DNA from: Thiobacillus sp. 65-29
GTDB taxonomy: Bacteria; Pseudomonadota; Gammaproteobacteria; Burkholderiales; Thiobacillaceae
Length of the DNA: 64,000 nt
NCBI GenBank assembly: GCA_001899775.1
Contig: MKWN01000026.1
Location: 16,267-80,266, forward strand
Reading direction: 5' to 3'
Under the pieces are notes generated by a model. It ran no database searches, was not told the origin of the DNA, and was given only the letters and a program-made list of their open reading frames with translations. The position numbers were made by a program, and so were the translations under genes. Positions 46,884 through 54,793 of the stretch are shown here, piece by piece (position 1 is the first letter of the stretch; the number at the start of each line of letters is the position of its first letter).

Positions 46884-49052
46884 CTACACCTTGACCGCCA
46901 GCGCCGGCTCGGCCGCGCTGGTCGCCGCCGGACGGTCTGCCGGCTTCACCGGGCAGAACAGGTCGCCCTTGCCGGCATCGCCCAGCCACTCGTAGATCGC
47001 GGCGAGCGCGAAATCCTCGTTCGGGAACACGTGCCTTTCGCCGATCTCGTCGAGCAGGCCGGTGTTACGCATGACGTCGAGCACCTGACGCTTGAGGCCG
47101 GAGAACACCAGGGTGACGCCGTTTTCGTGGAGACGCTCATAGATCTGGCGCAAGGCTTCCTCACCGGTGGCATCGAGCTGGTTGATGCCGTCGGCGACCA
47201 CCAGCAGATACTTCGCTTTTGGGTGGGCGGCCATGGTTTCCAGCACCGTCTCCTCGAAGTAGGCCACGTTGGCGAAATAGAGCTGGCCGTCGAAGCGCAT
47301 CGCGACGACGTGCTCGCTGGTCGGCAGGTCGGGATTGACCTTGACGTCGCGCAGGGTGCCGTCGGCGTAGCGGCCAAGCTGGGCGACGCGGGGCTTCATC
47401 GTGCGGTACAGATAGAGCGCCAGCGCCAGCGCCGCGCCGATGAGGATGCCCTTGTCGAGGTGCGGTGCGGCGAGCAGCGTGACGGCAAAGGTCACGCCGG
47501 CGACCACGCCGTCGGCCTTGTTGGCCTTCCAGGTGTGCTTGAGCGCCGCCGGGGTGACGAGACTCGCCACCGCGAGCAGGATGATGACACCCAGGGTGGC
47601 CTTGGGCAGGTGGTAGAGATAGGGCGTGAGGAACAGCAGCGTCAGACCGACGAACAGGCCGTTGAACACCATGGCGAAGCCGGTCTGGGCGCCGGCCTGC
47701 AGGTTGATCGCCGAGCCCGTGAAGGAGCCGGTCGCCGGGTAGGACTGGAAGAACGCGCCGCCCATGTTGGCGATGCCCTGGCCGATCAGCTCCTGGTTGG
47801 GGTCGAGGCGCTGCTTGGTGCGTGCGGCGAGCGCCTTGGCCATGGAAATGCATTCCATGAATGCCACCAGCGCGATGATGAACGCGGCCGACAGCAGCTG
47901 CAGCACGGCGTCGAACGACAGCGTCGGCAGGCGGAAGGACGGCAGGCCGGCGGGGATGTTGCCGACGACGTCGCCACCGCCGGGGAGATTCAGCTTGCCG
48001 TCCTCGATTTTCTTGATGTGCCACTGGTTGCCGTCGGTGGCCAGTCCCGCCGGCACCTGGCCGTCCAGGTACAGCATCGCGCTCTGCGTTTCGGGCGCGT
48101 CGGCGCGCACGAAGTTGAGCTTGCGCAGGTGGGCGAGGCTCTGCTTGTTCTGGGCTTCGAGCTTGCCGGCTTCGAGCTTCATCATGTCGATGCGGTAGCG
48201 CAGTTCGGTCGCCGCGAAGGCATCACCCGTCTTCTCGATCTGGCGCAGCTGCGCGCCCTTTTCCGTGATGTCGGCCTGCAGGGTCGCGGCGCGCTCCTGT
48301 GCGGCGACATAGTCGGTGACCAGCGCACGCGTCCCGGCGTCGGCGATGTGCGCGTCGGTGCCCGAAGTCTTGTGGGCAAAACCGATCGCGTAGCTGACCA
48401 GCGTGGTGATCACCACCGCGAGCAACACGCTCGGCTTCGACAGCAGCTTGACCTTCTTCAGCACCAGCATCAGCACCAGCGCGAACACCGACATCGCCAG
48501 CGTCGGCAGGTGGGTCTGCGACAGGTTGCCGAACATCTCCCAGATGTCGACGAGGAAGGAATCGCTGCGGCCCTTGGTGATGCCGAGCAGGAGGTCGAGC
48601 TGGGACAGGGCGATGATGATCGCCGCGGCATTCATGAAGCCGAGGATCACCGGATGCGAGACGAAGTTCACGATGGCGCCGAGCTTGAAGGCGCCGAGGC
48701 CGAACTGGATGACGCCGACCATCAGGGTGAGCAGCAGCGCAAGCCCGATGTATTCCTCGCTGAAAGGCATGGCCAGCGGCGTCAGAGCCGCGGCGGTCAT
48801 CAGCGAGATGATCGCCACCGGGCCCGTCGCCAGCTGGCGCGACGAACCCCACAGGGCGCCGAGGATGGCGGGGACCAGCGCGGTGTAGAGGCCGAAATAG
48901 ACCGGCAGGCCGGACAGCTGCGCATAGGCCATGGCCTTGGGAACGAGAACCAGCGCGCCCGTGATCCCGGCGATCAGGTCGCCCCGCAGCACGATGCTGT
49001 TGAGCGGGAACCAGTGAAGGAACGGAAACAGTCGAAAAAGCAGCGGGTTCAT
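46884..49052 (-). CDS. SulP family anion transporter with large central insertion (SulP-2)
   Basis: The 722-residue protein has the SulP membrane domain in two parts (about 20-230 and 370-570) with VPKAMAYAQLSGLPVYFGLY and NQELIGQGIANMGGAFFQSYPATGSFTGSA motifs, and a C-terminal STAS domain (about 590-695) with FDGQLYFANV. Between the two membrane parts is an extra hydrophilic segment (about residues 235-365), rich in Ala, Glu, Gln and Lys and coiled-coil-like, not found in the other two SulPs here. It lies downstream of an NtrC-type system and has its own sigma-54-like promoter. Substrate is not determined by sequence. Confidence 0.92.
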   Translation of the reverse strand: MNPLLFRLFPFLHWFPLNSIVLRGDLIAGITGALVLVPKAMAYAQLSGLPVYFGLYTALVPAILGALWGSSRQLATGPVAIISLMTAAALTPLAMPFSEEYIGLALLLTLMVGVIQFGLGAFKLGAIVNFVSHPVILGFMNAAAIIIALSQLDLLLGITKGRSDSFLVDIWEMFGNLSQTHLPTLAMSVFALVLMLVLKKVKLLSKPSVLLAVVITTLVSYAIGFAHKTSGTDAHIADAGTRALVTDYVAAQERAATLQADITEKGAQLRQIEKTGDAFAATELRYRIDMMKLEAGKLEAQNKQSLAHLRKLNFVRADAPETQSAMLYLDGQVPAGLATDGNQWHIKKIEDGKLNLPGGGDVVGNIPAGLPSFRLPTLSFDAVLQLLSAAFIIALVAFMECISMAKALAARTKQRLDPNQELIGQGIANMGGAFFQSYPATGSFTGSAINLQAGAQTGFAMVFNGLFVGLTLLFLTPYLYHLPKATLGVIILLAVASLVTPAALKHTWKANKADGVVAGVTFAVTLLAAPHLDKGILIGAALALALYLYRTMKPRVAQLGRYADGTLRDVKVNPDLPTSEHVVAMRFDGQLYFANVAYFEETVLETMAAHPKAKYLLVVADGINQLDATGEEALRQIYERLHENGVTLVFSGLKRQVLDVMRNTGLLDEIGERHVFPNEDFALAAIYEWLGDAGKGDLFCPVKPADRPAATSAAEPALAVKV

Positions 49053-49102
49053 GGCAACGGGCGTCGGGCTAACGTTGAGAAAAGAAACGGCGATGTTTCA
49101 TT

Positions 49103-49120
49103 ATGCAACAGTTTATCCAA
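49103..49120 (-). promoter_or_regulatory. Sigma-54-like promoter before SulP-2, overlapped by a palindrome
   Basis: On the minus strand the sequence TTGGATAAACTGTTGCAT has the GG and GC dinucleotides exactly 10 bases apart, with a full TTGCAT -12 element and a TGG -24 element, about 50 bases before the SulP-2 ATG. An imperfect palindrome (49094-49110, TGTTTCATTATGCAACA on the plus strand) overlaps the -12 element. It resembles the palindrome at 51962-51976. Confidence 0.5.
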
Positions 49121-49144
49121 AATCCCGGGTAATGCAAAGATTTT

Positions 49145-50497
49145 CTACTGCCCCCCTCCGCCGAAGCGCTTGAGTTTGCGCCACAACGACACACGGTCGA
49201 TGCCGAGCATCTGCGCGGCGAGCGTCTGGTTGCCGTGCGCCTCTTCCAGCACCCACTGGATGTATTCCCGTTCCTGCTCCTCCAGCGAGGCGACGCGCCC
49301 CTCGCGGCGGCGGAAGGCGCGGATGCCAAGATCGCGCAGGTCGTCGGGCAGGTGAGCGGTCTCCAGCGTGTCGCCCTGGCAGAGGGCGACGCCACGCTCG
49401 ACGATGTTCTCCAGTTCGCGGACGTTACCGGGAAAATCGTAGCGTTTCAGCAGGGCAAGCGCCTCGTCCGAGATCGCGCGCACGGCCCGCCCCATCACCC
49501 CGGCCGCACGCTCGAGGAAGTACTGCGCCAGCAGCGGGATGTCGTCGCGCCGCTCGGACAGCGGCGGGATGTGCAGGTTGACCACGTTGAGCCGGAAGTA
49601 GAGGTCCTGGCGGAAACGGCCGTCGGCCACCCAGTCCTTCATGTTGCGGTTGCTGGCGGCGACGAAGCGCACGTCGACCTTCACCGGCCGGGTGCCGCCG
49701 ACCGGCAGCACCTCGCGTTCCTGAATGACGCGCAGCAGCTTGACCTGCATGCCCGGCGACATTTCGGTGACCTCGTCGAGGAACAGGGTGCCGCCGCTGG
49801 CCGCCACCAAGAGGCCGCTCTTGCCCACGGCGCCGGTGAACGCGCCCTTTTCGTGGCCGAACAGCTCGTTCGCCAGCAGTTCCTCGTTGAACGCGCCGCA
49901 GTTCACCGCCACGAACGGCCCGTCCGGGCGCCCGCCGTGCTCGTGCAGGTAGCGGGCGAAGAGTTCCTTGCCGGTGCCCGATTCGCCGGTGATCAGCACG
50001 TTGGCGCCGGTCCCCGCGACCTGGCGCGCCATGTCCATGAGCCGTTGCATGCCGCCGTCGCGGGTGACGATGCGGGTGCGGCCGCTGACCGCGTTCAGCT
50101 GCTCGCGCAGCGCCTGGTTTTCGCGCTTCAGGCGCACCTTTTCCAGCGCCTCGGCAACGGTCTGGCGCACCTCGTCGAGACGGAACGGCTTGGAAATGTA
50201 ATGAAAGGCGCCGACCTTCATCGCCTCGACCGCCGATTCCAGCGTGGCGTAGCCGGTGATCATGATGACCTCGACGTCGGGATGACGCGCCTTGACGTGC
50301 TGCAGCAGCTGCATGCCGTCGACCTTGTCCATCTTGAGGTCGGTCAGCACGAGATCGAACGGCCGCGAGTCGATCAGGTCGAGCGCGTGCCGTCCGCTCT
50401 GCGTGGCGACGATCTCGTAGCCTTCCTTGGCGAGCACGTGTTCGAGGTTGCGCAGGGCGATCCGCTCGTCGTCGACGAGCAACAGGCGGGCATTCAT
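49145..50497 (-). CDS. NtrC-family sigma-54-dependent response regulator
   Basis: A 450-residue activator with a receiver (residues 4-120; phospho-acceptor Asp in [13 protein letters not shown] near residue 53), an AAA+ domain (about 140-375; Walker A GESGTGKE, the sigma-54-contacting GAFTGA loop, and LFLDEVTEM), and a C-terminal Fis-type helix-turn-helix ([24 protein letters not shown]). It overlaps the kinase gene by four bases. Likely targets are the sigma-54-like promoters at 49103-49120 and 52041-52056. Confidence 0.95.
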   Translation of the reverse strand: MNARLLLVDDERIALRNLEHVLAKEGYEIVATQSGRHALDLIDSRPFDLVLTDLKMDKVDGMQLLQHVKARHPDVEVIMITGYATLESAVEAMKVGAFHYISKPFRLDEVRQTVAEALEKVRLKRENQALREQLNAVSGRTRIVTRDGGMQRLMDMARQVAGTGANVLITGESGTGKELFARYLHEHGGRPDGPFVAVNCGAFNEELLANELFGHEKGAFTGAVGKSGLLVAASGGTLFLDEVTEMSPGMQVKLLRVIQEREVLPVGGTRPVKVDVRFVAASNRNMKDWVADGRFRQDLYFRLNVVNLHIPPLSERRDDIPLLAQYFLERAAGVMGRAVRAISDEALALLKRYDFPGNVRELENIVERGVALCQGDTLETAHLPDDLRDLGIRAFRRREGRVASLEEQEREYIQWVLEEAHGNQTLAAQMLGIDRVSLWRKLKRFGGGGQ

Positions 50498-51942
50498 GAC
50501 GCGTCTTTCTGGTCGATCGGCAGGCGGATGCGAAAACGCGCGCCGCCGCCGGGGCGGTTGTCGGCGGCCATGCAGCCGCCATGTTTTTCAATGATTTCAA
50601 AGGCCACGAACAGTCCCAGGCCGCTGCCGTGGCCCACCGGCTTGGTGGTGACGAAGGGATCGAACACACGCTCGAGCAGCTCCGCAGGAATACCCGGGCC
50701 ATCATCGGCGATCTCGATCTCGACGACCGGGACCCCTGCCCGGCAGCCATCGAGGGCGGCCGGGAAGTCATCGTCGCGTTCGCCGCTTTTCAGGCGGCGC
50801 GCGGCAATGTCCAGCACGCCCGCACTGCCCATGGCATCGTAGGCATTGAGGATGAGGTTGAGCAGCACCTGCTGCAGGCGTGGACGATCGGCAACAAGGG
50901 TCAGGCCGGGCGGGATGTCCACCCGCACCTCGACCGCCGTCGGGCGCTTGTTCTTGAGAAAGCGCAGCGTCTCCTCGACCAGCTCGGCGAGCACCAGCGT
51001 GGTGGGCCGAAACTCCCGGTCGCCCGAGTAATCGAGCAGCGCGCGCACGATGTGGCGCGCGCGCAGGGTTTCGTCGTCGATATCGCCGATCAGCTCACTG
51101 CGCAGGGCCGCATCGATATCGGGATCCTCGCGCAGGATCTGCGCCGACGAGGAAATGTTCGACAGCGGATTGTTGAGCTCGTGGGCGACGCCCGAGAGCA
51201 GGGTGCCGAGCGAGGCCAGTTTTTCCGAGCGCACCAGGGTGTGCTGGCGGCGTTCCAGTTCCTCGAGCACGTGGTTGAACGCCTCGGTCAGGGAGACGAA
51301 TTCGCGGTCGCGGCTGTCCGGTTCCAGCCGCTGCAACTGCCCGCTCGCCACCGCCTCCATGTGCTCCTCCATGGCCTTGAGCGGGCGCGTGACGAGGCGC
51401 GCAAGGAAGAAACCGGTCAACACCAGGATGGTCGCGACCGCCGCGAGGAAATACTTGAAATTCTGCCGGTGCTTGCGGATCGCCAGATCGACCGCGCGCC
51501 GCTCACGCTGGGCGAGGTGCTCGCCGAGCGTGACGATGCGATAGCCGTCGCGCCGCACCGCCGCCGCGCCGGCCTCGTCGAGCGGGGCCTGCACGTACGC
51601 GGCCATCGCCGCGGCGTAGCTCGACAACGCATCGCCCAGCAGCGCCGCCGTTCCCGGTGCCGCCACGGCGTCGATCACCGCCGCGTCGCGTCCGGCCAGC
51701 TCGCGCAGGCGGGCGACGAAACGGCCATGCTCCTCCAGGTCGGACGGTTGCGCATACAGGAAATAGTTCTTCTCGAAGCGCCGCATCTCCAGTGCCGCAT
51801 CGAACAGTTCCGTGACCTTGCCGCCCTCCTGCACCTTGGCCTCGATGCGCGCGAGCTCGAACAGCGCCACGGCCGACAGGCCGACGACCAGTGCTGCGAG
51901 CGAGAGGTAGGCCAAGGCGATCTTGGCCTGGAGGGAATGCAT
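50494..51942 (-). CDS. Sensor histidine kinase of the NtrC-type system
   Basis: A 482-residue kinase: membrane helix (about 9-30), a helical periplasmic four-helix-bundle-type sensor (about 31-165; with ALEMRRFEKNYFLYAQ, common in such sensors), second helix (about 165-187), HAMP, HisKA with SGVAHELNNPLSNI, and HATPase_c with NLILNAYDAM, DDGPGIP and GSGLGLFVAFEI. It partners the overlapping NtrC-family regulator. The signal is unknown. It is divergent from the sigma-54 operon at 52096. Confidence 0.92.
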   Translation of the reverse strand: MHSLQAKIALAYLSLAALVVGLSAVALFELARIEAKVQEGGKVTELFDAALEMRRFEKNYFLYAQPSDLEEHGRFVARLRELAGRDAAVIDAVAAPGTAALLGDALSSYAAAMAAYVQAPLDEAGAAAVRRDGYRIVTLGEHLAQRERRAVDLAIRKHRQNFKYFLAAVATILVLTGFFLARLVTRPLKAMEEHMEAVASGQLQRLEPDSRDREFVSLTEAFNHVLEELERRQHTLVRSEKLASLGTLLSGVAHELNNPLSNISSSAQILREDPDIDAALRSELIGDIDDETLRARHIVRALLDYSGDREFRPTTLVLAELVEETLRFLKNKRPTAVEVRVDIPPGLTLVADRPRLQQVLLNLILNAYDAMGSAGVLDIAARRLKSGERDDDFPAALDGCRAGVPVVEIEIADDGPGIPAELLERVFDPFVTTKPVGHGSGLGLFVAFEIIEKHGGCMAADNRPGGGARFRIRLPIDQKDAS

Positions 51943-51961
51943 CGGCGCAGTCTAACCCACC

Positions 51962-51976
51962 GTTGCAAATTGTAAC
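51962..51976. promoter_or_regulatory. Candidate upstream activator site
   Basis: GTTGCAAATTGTAAC is an imperfect palindrome (six of seven arm pairs match around the centre) located about 65-80 bases upstream of the -24 element at 52041, the usual distance for an NtrC-family enhancer site. A similar palindrome lies before SulP-2. Confidence 0.45.
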
Positions 51977-52040
51977 AACCTCATGCCGACCCGCCCCAGG
52001 GAAATATCGTAATCAATTGTTTTGTATCAATATTATGATC

Positions 52041-52056
52041 TGGCACGCGGCGTGCT
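52041..52056 (+). promoter_or_regulatory. Sigma-54 promoter of the small-protein/TauE operon
   Basis: TGGCACGCGGCGTGCT matches the sigma-54 consensus: TGGCACG at -24, GTGCT at -12 (one mismatch to TTGCW), and GG and GC exactly 10 bases apart. It lies 40 bases before the ATG at 52096 in an AT-rich divergent region, next to a sigma-54 activator gene. Confidence 0.72.
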
Positions 52057-52095
52057 TTGCTTACGTTAACTTTCTGTCAAAAGCGAGTCAACGCC

Positions 52096-52290
52096 ATGTC
52101 AAAACTTGAAATCACGGTCCTCACCCCGCGCACGCCGTACCAGACCTATCTGGAAGAGCGCCTGCAGTCCGCCGCCGGCCTCGGCTGGGCCATGCCGCCC
52201 CGCGAACCGCGCAACGCCGCGCAACGGCAAGCCGGCCGCGCCACGGCCGGCGAACCGCTCGCCGTGGCGCCATTCGCCGAGCCGGCCTGA
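52096..52290 (+). CDS. Unknown 64-aa protein, first gene of sigma-54 operon
   Basis: A short protein starting MSKLEITVLTPRTPYQTYLEE; I do not recognise it. Residues 1-30 look folded (beta then helix), and residues 33-64 are Pro/Ala/Arg-rich and probably disordered. The gene follows a good sigma-54 promoter by 40 bases and overlaps the next gene (TGATG), which argues that it is translated. No ribosome-binding site is obvious. Confidence 0.6.
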   Translation: MSKLEITVLTPRTPYQTYLEERLQSAAGLGWAMPPREPRNAAQRQAGRATAGEPLAVAPFAEPA

Positions 52291-52664
52291 TGTCGCGTCG
52301 CGTGCTGCTGGCCCTGCGCCCCGTCTCCCCCGTCGAACGCCTGTTCGGAGCGGGGGCGGCGCTTGCGCGGCGCATGGACGCCGATCTCGAAGTGCTGGCC
52401 GACCCCGGTCATCCGCGCTGGGTGGACATCGTCACCCGCCTCACCGAACTGTCGCGCGGCGGCCTCGGCTGCCGCCTGACGCCGATGCCCGGACTCGAGA
52501 TCCGCCAGGTCGTCGACTACGCACGCGGCCACGAAGGCATCGTCTCCGTCGTCGTCGGACGCCCCGGCGCCTGGTCGGGCGAGAACGGCGCCGACCACTG
52601 GGCACGCCTGGAGTGTCCGCTGGTCGCCGCGTCGGATGCACCCGGCCAGCCCCATGAAGCCTGA
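52290..52664 (+). CDS. Small UspA-like protein (third, divergent)
   Basis: A 124-residue protein with MSRRVLLALRPVSPVERLFGAGAALARRMDADLEVL at its start (a HUP/Usp-like beta-strand then helix; only short parts are diagnostic) and GIVSVVVGRPGAW later. It is much more diverged than the two SulP-associated UspA-like proteins and lacks the ATP motif. Its ATG overlaps the stop of the preceding small gene. Function unknown; position suggests service to the membrane proteins that follow. Confidence 0.65.
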   Translation: MSRRVLLALRPVSPVERLFGAGAALARRMDADLEVLADPGHPRWVDIVTRLTELSRGGLGCRLTPMPGLEIRQVVDYARGHEGIVSVVVGRPGAWSGENGADHWARLECPLVAASDAPGQPHEA

Positions 52665-52696
52665 TTTCTCAACCATCCACGTTTAGGGAGCCTCCC

Positions 52697-53011
52697 ATGA
52701 TCAAGGACACATCCAAACTCGGCCCCGCCCTCCTGTGGGGCGCCATCACTTTCGCGCTCTATTGGGTACTGTTCCGCAACGCCGGTTCGTTCCAGGTTCT
52801 CGCGCACACCACGCTCGATGCCTGCCTGGTCGGCACCGACTTCTACAACAAGACCACACCCGAACTCTGCGCGGCCGAAGGCGGCACCTTCATCAACGGC
52901 GTGTGGTGGTACGTGTTCGCCCCCATCGCCATGGCCTTCGCCCTGTCCTACACCCACGGCAACTTCACCAGCCTGTTCTGGGACGTCGTCGGCCTCAAGG
53001 CCAAGAAATAA
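52697..53011 (+). CDS. Small membrane protein upstream of TauE/SafE
   Basis: A 104-residue protein with two predicted membrane helices (about 9-26 and 67-85) and an extracytoplasmic loop between them holding two cysteines (DACLVG and ELCAAEGG) that could form a disulfide. A GGGAG ribosome-binding site precedes the ATG. It is 24 bases from the TauE/SafE gene and is probably a partner or accessory subunit of that transporter; this is inference from position. Confidence 0.7.
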   Translation: MIKDTSKLGPALLWGAITFALYWVLFRNAGSFQVLAHTTLDACLVGTDFYNKTTPELCAAEGGTFINGVWWYVFAPIAMAFALSYTHGNFTSLFWDVVGLKAKK

Positions 53012-53035
53012 GACTTCAACGAGATCACGATCATC

Positions 53036-54127
53036 ATGGAACTCATCAACTTCATCGAAATCACCCCCCTGACCGCGATCCTCCTGATCCTGGTCGGCTT
53101 CGTCGGCGGCATGGTGTCCGGCTTCATCGGCTCGGGCGGGGCCTTCGTGCTCACCCCCGCGATGATGACGCTCGGCGCGCCCGGTATCGTCGCGGTCGCC
53201 TCCAACATCTGCCACAAGTTTCCCAAGGCGCTGGTCGGCGCGGTCAAGCGCAACAAGTACGGCCAGGTCGACGTCAAGCTCGGCCTGATCCTTGGCCTGT
53301 TCGCCGAAGGCGGCGTGCTGTTCGGCAAGCACGTGATGACCGACATCAAGAATGCGTTTGGCGCGGTCGGTACCGACCTCTACGTGTCGGCGATGTTCGT
53401 CGTCACGCTGGCGATCGTCGGCGGTTTCGTGCTGAAGGACTACCGCAAGCTGAAGGCGCTCGACGACGCCGGCGACGGCAGCGAGCAGGCCGCCCCCATC
53501 ACCCGGCTCGCGCGCTGGGTGCAGTCGGTGAACATCCCCGGCACCATGATCTACTCGAAGGCCGCGCAGGCCCGCGTCTCGATCCTGTTCCTGGTGCCGA
53601 TCGGTTTCGCCACGGGTTTCCTCGCCTCGGCGATCGCCGTCGGCGGCTTCATCGGCGTACCGGCGATGATCTACATCCTCGGCGTGCCGGCGATCATGGC
53701 CTCGGCCACCGAACTCGTCATCGCCTTCATCATGGGCCTGGGCGGCACGATCTTCTACGGCCTCGAAGGCGTGGTCGACATCCGCCTGGCGATGCTGATC
53801 CTGCTGGGCTCGCTGTTCGGCATCCAGGTCGGCGCCATCGGCACCACCTACGTGAAGGACTACCAGGTCAAGTTCACCATGGCGGTGATCATGCTGACCG
53901 TACTGTTCTCGCGCTTCTTCTACATCCCCGGCTACCTGTCCCAACTCGGCATGATCGCGCCGATGGACGAGGCGACGGTCAAGATGCTGAAAATGGTCGG
54001 CGACGGCGTGCTGGCGCTGGCGCTCATCGTCGGCGCCTGGACGGTGCTCGCCGCCCTGTTCAAGGGTATTCACGAACATCGCAGACAGCACGTGCCGCAC
54101 ACCGACCAGGTCGGCGTCGCCGAGTAA
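53036..54127 (+). CDS. TauE/SafE family anion permease
   Basis: A 363-residue membrane protein of the TauE/SafE (DUF81) family, linked to export of sulfite, sulfoacetate and related anions. It has about nine helices and two copies of the family repeat: VGFVGGMVSGFIGSGGAFVLTPAMM (about residue 20) and PIGFATGFLASAIAVGGFIGVPAMIY (about residue 195). It ends with a basic cytoplasmic tail. It is the last gene of the sigma-54 operon before a strong terminator. In a sulfur oxidiser, sulfite or sulfate export is reasonable, but bicarbonate cannot be excluded. Confidence 0.88.
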   Translation: MELINFIEITPLTAILLILVGFVGGMVSGFIGSGGAFVLTPAMMTLGAPGIVAVASNICHKFPKALVGAVKRNKYGQVDVKLGLILGLFAEGGVLFGKHVMTDIKNAFGAVGTDLYVSAMFVVTLAIVGGFVLKDYRKLKALDDAGDGSEQAAPITRLARWVQSVNIPGTMIYSKAAQARVSILFLVPIGFATGFLASAIAVGGFIGVPAMIYILGVPAIMASATELVIAFIMGLGGTIFYGLEGVVDIRLAMLILLGSLFGIQVGAIGTTYVKDYQVKFTMAVIMLTVLFSRFFYIPGYLSQLGMIAPMDEATVKMLKMVGDGVLALALIVGAWTVLAALFKGIHEHRRQHVPHTDQVGVAE

Positions 54128-54163
54128 ATCCCCCGGCGGTTGCCGGGTCGGGTGGTATCATGG

Positions 54164-54192
54164 AAAGAGCCGGGTGCGCCCGGCTCTTTTTC
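54164..54192 (+). terminator. Rho-independent terminator after the TauE/SafE gene
   Basis: AAAGAGCCGGG (54164-54174) pairs perfectly with CCCGGCTCTTT (54179-54189) around a four-base loop and is followed by further T residues. It separates the sigma-54 operon from the carbonic-anhydrase-like gene. Confidence 0.9.
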
Positions 54193-54218
54193 CATCCGCC
54201 GCCGCCCGAGACGCCATC

Positions 54219-54779
54219 ATGATACGTAGAAATCCCACCGGACATTTGCCCGTGGTGCATGACACCGCCTTCGTCGACCCCACCGCCATCCTCTGCGGCA
54301 AGGTCATTGTCGAGGAGAACGTCTTCATCGGACCCTACGCGGTCATCCGCGCCGACGAGGTCGACGAGAACGGCGAGATGGAAGCCATCATCATCGGCGC
54401 GAATTCCAACATCCAGGACGGCGTGGTGATCCACTGCAAGGCGGGTGGCGGCGTCAACATCGGCCGCGGCACCTCGATCGCGCACCGCTCCATCGTGCAC
54501 GGTCCCTGCACCGTCGGCGACGACGTGTTCGTCGGGTTCAACTCGGTGCTGTTCAATTGCGTGGTCGGCAGCCATTCCGTGATCCGCCACAACTCCGTGG
54601 TGGAAGGCTGCGAAGTACCGCACAGCTTCTACATCCCTTCCACGGCAAACATCAAGTCGGACAGGGATCTGGAAAGCATCGAGCGCGTCACACCCGACGT
54701 CGCCAGCTTCTCGGAAAGTGTGATCCAGGCCAACAAGGAGCTGGTGAAGGGCTACAAACGCATCCGTAACGAATTCTAG
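54219..54779 (+). CDS. Gamma-carbonic-anhydrase-like left-handed beta-helix protein
   Basis: The 186-residue product is a hexapeptide-repeat trimer of the gamma-class carbonic anhydrase/YrdA group. The three zinc-ligand histidines are recognisable in VVIHCKAG, IAHRS and VHGPC (about residues 72-103). The catalytic Glu residues of the archaeal Cam enzyme are not clearly identifiable, so activity must be proven. The ATG at 54219 is chosen because the longer frame begins inside the preceding terminator. The SulP-3 gene follows after 14 bases, suggesting a coupled CO2/bicarbonate role. Confidence 0.82.
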   Translation: MIRRNPTGHLPVVHDTAFVDPTAILCGKVIVEENVFIGPYAVIRADEVDENGEMEAIIIGANSNIQDGVVIHCKAGGGVNIGRGTSIAHRSIVHGPCTVGDDVFVGFNSVLFNCVVGSHSVIRHNSVVEGCEVPHSFYIPSTANIKSDRDLESIERVTPDVASFSESVIQANKELVKGYKRIRNEF

Positions 54780-54793
54780 GCAGGCCCGCCGAC

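Noticed and set aside
46860..49355. 831-codon open frame on the plus strand
   Set aside because: It lies opposite the SulP-2 gene, is rich in Arg/His/Gly low-complexity sequence, and is a shadow of GC-rich codon use.
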